Assembly (NCBI GenBank): GCA_934086775.1
Contig: CAKOIJ010000007.1
Span: forward strand, 1-31,924
Direction of reading: 5' to 3'
Length of the DNA stretch: 31,924 nucleotides
Source: an uncultured Bacilli bacterium
GTDB lineage: Bacteria > Bacillota_I > Bacilli_A > RF39 > UBA660
A program made the translations under genes and the position numbers. Positions 29,895 to 31,924 of this stretch are shown piece by piece (position 1 is the first letter of the stretch; the number at the start of each line of letters is the position of its first letter). Below the pieces are notes generated by a model. The model searched no databases. It saw nothing but the letters and a program-made list of their open reading frames with translations, and was not told the DNA's origin.

Positions 29895-31637
29895 TTATTC
29901 ATACCATATTTTACTTATGTTTAAACTTGTACTTTCAGGCATTGGGCTTGGAAGTTTTAACTCTGCAAGAAGAGGAAGTTTAAAACCTGTTCCAAATATA
30001 AGTGCTGTCCCCGAATTTAAAGTTTTTAATTTTTCTAAAGCTTCTTCTGTAACATTTGTACTAATACTTTTAACTATTTCAAAGTCTTTTGGGTGGAATA
30101 TTCTAAATACAATAAAGTTTGAGCATTGACTTAATGAAGTACTAGATAGTTCACTAGGTCTTTGGGTAATGAATGTTAAAAGGGTTCCATACTTTCTACC
30201 TTCTTTTGTAATTCTATCAAAGATATTATATCCAATAATATTTATATCATTATCATTTTGTACATATCTATGTGCTTCTTCTAAGATAATATTTATAGGA
30301 AAAGAACCTCTAACTTTTAGTTTAGTTGTATAACTAAATAAAAGTTTAGATATAAGTTTAGTTAGTATTTTTGCAAACCTATCATCTACATGGCTCAAAT
30401 TAATATCAATTAGCTGTACTTTCTTACCTTGACTATTAAATAAATGTTTAATGTATTCTTCTTTATCCATGAAATTACTAACTTCAAAAACATTTTTATA
30501 ATCACTATTAATAATACTTTGAAGTCTCGTTTTTAAAATATTGTTTTTAGAATAAGTCACAGCGTCGTTAAGAATGCCTTCACTAATTAAAGCAAATTCT
30601 AAAGCATAATATAAATCATTTAAGGAATAAGTATAGTCATAATTAACCATAACTTCTTCTAATGAGATTTTTTCAAATTGTTTTAAAAACTCCATTATTA
30701 AAAGAATTGCATTAATTTTACCATGTTCATCTATTAATAAACATTGTTTTAATGTTCTATCATACCCAGGTTGTTTAATAATTGAATCTAAATTTAAGTT
30801 TTCTGTATTATAATGGCTTAAAACAGCGATTATCTGATCTCTCATTTGACTCCCACTTTTACCTGAAGATAATATATCAAGTAAACATTTCGCTATTATA
30901 TCATTTTTATATTCTTTAGCTTTTTCATCTTTGCTTGTAAATATATAAACAAGTTTTAAAGTTTTTTCAAGTACAGGGATTTGCTCTCCATCACTTACAG
31001 ATAAAAGAATAGCTAAATCATCTACCCCTAAGTAATTAGGAGGAATTTTAATCATTTCTTCGTCTGCATTTTCTATTTTAGTTGTATATTTTTTAAAACC
31101 AAGACCCACTTCATTCATATTATTAAAAGCATTTCTATATTCCCCATATGCATCAAAGATAACAAAGTGACTGTTTACTGGTTTTATAGAACTTTCTATA
31201 AATAGATTTTGAAGTAATCTTGTGACTCCACACGATTTACCACTTCCAGTGTTACCTATAATGGCTGAGTGATTAGCAAAAAAATTATTTAAATTTAATT
31301 TAATGTTAAAACCTTTATATATAGGAGAGTTACCAATTACAATAGAGTTATTATTTTCATTTTGTTCACCTATTATAGTACTAAGTTCTCCTACGGATAT
31401 AAGTCTTGGAGTTTTACTTGGCTTTTTAACTACTCCTGGAAAAAATATATTATTTTTTATTTCTCCAACTAATAATACATCAATTAATTCATTATTAATC
31501 TTAATTATTTCTCCAACTACTTTTCTAATTTCCTCATCGAAAACAACATGTGTATTCATAAGTTCACTATGAGTAATTTTAGATAAGTTTTCCACTTTAC
31601 ATATTGTACCATCAATAGATAAAATTTTACCAAACAT
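29895..31637 (-). CDS. HerA-type (DUF87) ATPase
   Basis: A 580-residue protein with an N-terminal beta-barrel HAS-like domain (about 1-110) and a FtsK/HerA ATPase core. It has Walker A GNTGSGKS at 128-135, DAYGEYRNAF after it, Walker B with catalytic Glu in INIILEEAHRYV, and the arginine-finger segment TQRPSEL. HerA forms hexamers that translocate DNA, with NurA nuclease in archaea, or with SIR2 or other effectors in bacterial defence. No nuclease or effector is adjacent: tRNA-Met is upstream and trpS downstream. It may be a solo housekeeping or defence ATPase. AAGGAG precedes the ATG. Confidence 0.82.
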   Translation of the reverse strand: MFGKILSIDGTICKVENLSKITHSELMNTHVVFDEEIRKVVGEIIKINNELIDVLLVGEIKNNIFFPGVVKKPSKTPRLISVGELSTIIGEQNENNNSIVIGNSPIYKGFNIKLNLNNFFANHSAIIGNTGSGKSCGVTRLLQNLFIESSIKPVNSHFVIFDAYGEYRNAFNNMNEVGLGFKKYTTKIENADEEMIKIPPNYLGVDDLAILLSVSDGEQIPVLEKTLKLVYIFTSKDEKAKEYKNDIIAKCLLDILSSGKSGSQMRDQIIAVLSHYNTENLNLDSIIKQPGYDRTLKQCLLIDEHGKINAILLIMEFLKQFEKISLEEVMVNYDYTYSLNDLYYALEFALISEGILNDAVTYSKNNILKTRLQSIINSDYKNVFEVSNFMDKEEYIKHLFNSQGKKVQLIDINLSHVDDRFAKILTKLISKLLFSYTTKLKVRGSFPINIILEEAHRYVQNDNDINIIGYNIFDRITKEGRKYGTLLTFITQRPSELSSTSLSQCSNFIVFRIFHPKDFEIVKSISTNVTEEALEKLKTLNSGTALIFGTGFKLPLLAELKLPSPMPESTSLNISKIWYE

Positions 31638-31700
31638 ACAAAGCCAACTCCTTATTCTTTATATAATATATCATATTTTTAATTATTTTTAAAGTACCTC

Positions 31701-31730
31701 TTGACTAAACCCCATAATTTATGATATTAT
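31701..31730 (+). promoter_or_regulatory. Promoter of tRNA-Met
   Basis: TTGACT (31701-31706), an 18-base spacer and TATTAT (31725-31730) with TG at 31722-31723 (extended -10). Confidence 0.65.
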
Positions 31731-31741
31731 TTTGTTGTCAT

Positions 31742-31818
31742 GGCGATGTAGCTCAACTGGCTAGAGCGCACGGTTCATACCCGTGAGGTTGAGGGTTCGA
31801 TTCCCCCCGTCGCTACCA
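31742..31818 (+). tRNA. Elongator tRNA-Met (CAT anticodon)
   Basis: A 77-base tRNA with acceptor GGCGATG pairing CGTCGCT (terminal G-T as in Bacillus elongator tRNA-Met), anticodon loop TTCATAC giving CAT, T-arm GGGTTCGATTCCC, and CCA encoded. The GGCG start and lack of the CGCGGGG-type acceptor argue against initiator tRNA. Confidence 0.93.
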
Positions 31819-31829
31819 ATATGAGTAAT

Positions 31830-31855
31830 AATAGATAGAAATATCTATTTTTTTT
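31830..31855 (+). terminator. Terminator of tRNA-Met
   Basis: AATAGATA-gaaa-TATCTATT with a GAAA tetraloop and a run of T. Confidence 0.85.
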
Positions 31856-31872
31856 ATACATTTTAATCTTAT

Positions 31873-31924
31873 TTGACATATCAATACCATTGTATTACTA
31901 TTTTTATCAATAATATGGTATAAT
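31873..31924 (+). promoter_or_regulatory. Two promoter-like elements pointing out of the window
   Basis: TTGACA (31873-31878), 17 bases, TACTAT (31896-31901); and an extended -10 TGgTATAAT ending at the last base (31916-31924). They suggest a strongly transcribed gene just beyond the right edge. Confidence 0.5.

Overview
This is a very AT-rich stretch of a low-GC Firmicutes-type chromosome, using the standard bacterial code: TGA ends recO and cdd, and Trp is TGG. The recO-yqzL-era-cdd-ybeY block, hemW, the nfo neighbourhood, spoVS, bL28 and class III-like prepilins beginning MNKKGFTL point to a Bacilli- or Clostridia-related bacterium, perhaps one of the small-genome uncultured gut lineages. 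I cannot place it more precisely. Nearly all genes lie on the minus strand. They are tightly packed, and terminators often share bases with the stop codon they serve or with the next promoter.

Layout. (1) 1-1687: a minus-strand cluster of a degenerate PfkB-type kinase, a stand-alone Smr protein, a prepilin, and the first 18 codons of another gene that carries a G10 tract. (2) 1831-5810: a small plus-strand Xre regulator converges on ybeY-cdd-era-yqzL-recO, with hemW upstream. (3) 5958-8681: tRNA-Ile and tRNA-Glu, a prepilin, an ABC-F ATPase and tRNA-Ser. (4) 8867-11055: a small DUF2624-like protein, endonuclease IV, bL28 with a GTG start, and a UcpA-type dehydrogenase. (5) 11371-15965: a membrane-tethered thioredoxin-like protein, then a tight five-gene envelope operon (ATP-grasp, ZIP transporter, PAP2 phosphatase, DUF368/PopT lipid-carrier transporter, membrane-anchored HTH regulator). 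(6) 16060-19099: a broken RhuM remnant and uvrA.

(7) 19258-25712 is the most unusual region. Two very large prepilin-like genes (754 and 982 residues) have the same promoter, the same RBS and an identical first 202 codons apart from one synonymous change. After that they diverge into different sets of secreted repeats and unrelated C-terminal domains. Each is followed downstream by a broken fragment of a related gene. One fragment is an internal piece whose left boundary can be explained exactly by a 10-bp microhomology deletion. The other is an orphan C-terminus. A spoVS gene lies between the copies. This looks like a recombining family of surface or pilin-tip proteins with a constant N-terminus and a variable C-terminus.

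(8) 25774-31818: a six-helix membrane protein with a basic tail ending in an AT-hook-like motif, an OmpR-type two-component system, trpS, a HerA-type ATPase and an elongator tRNA-Met. Two promoter-like sequences at the right edge point out of the window.
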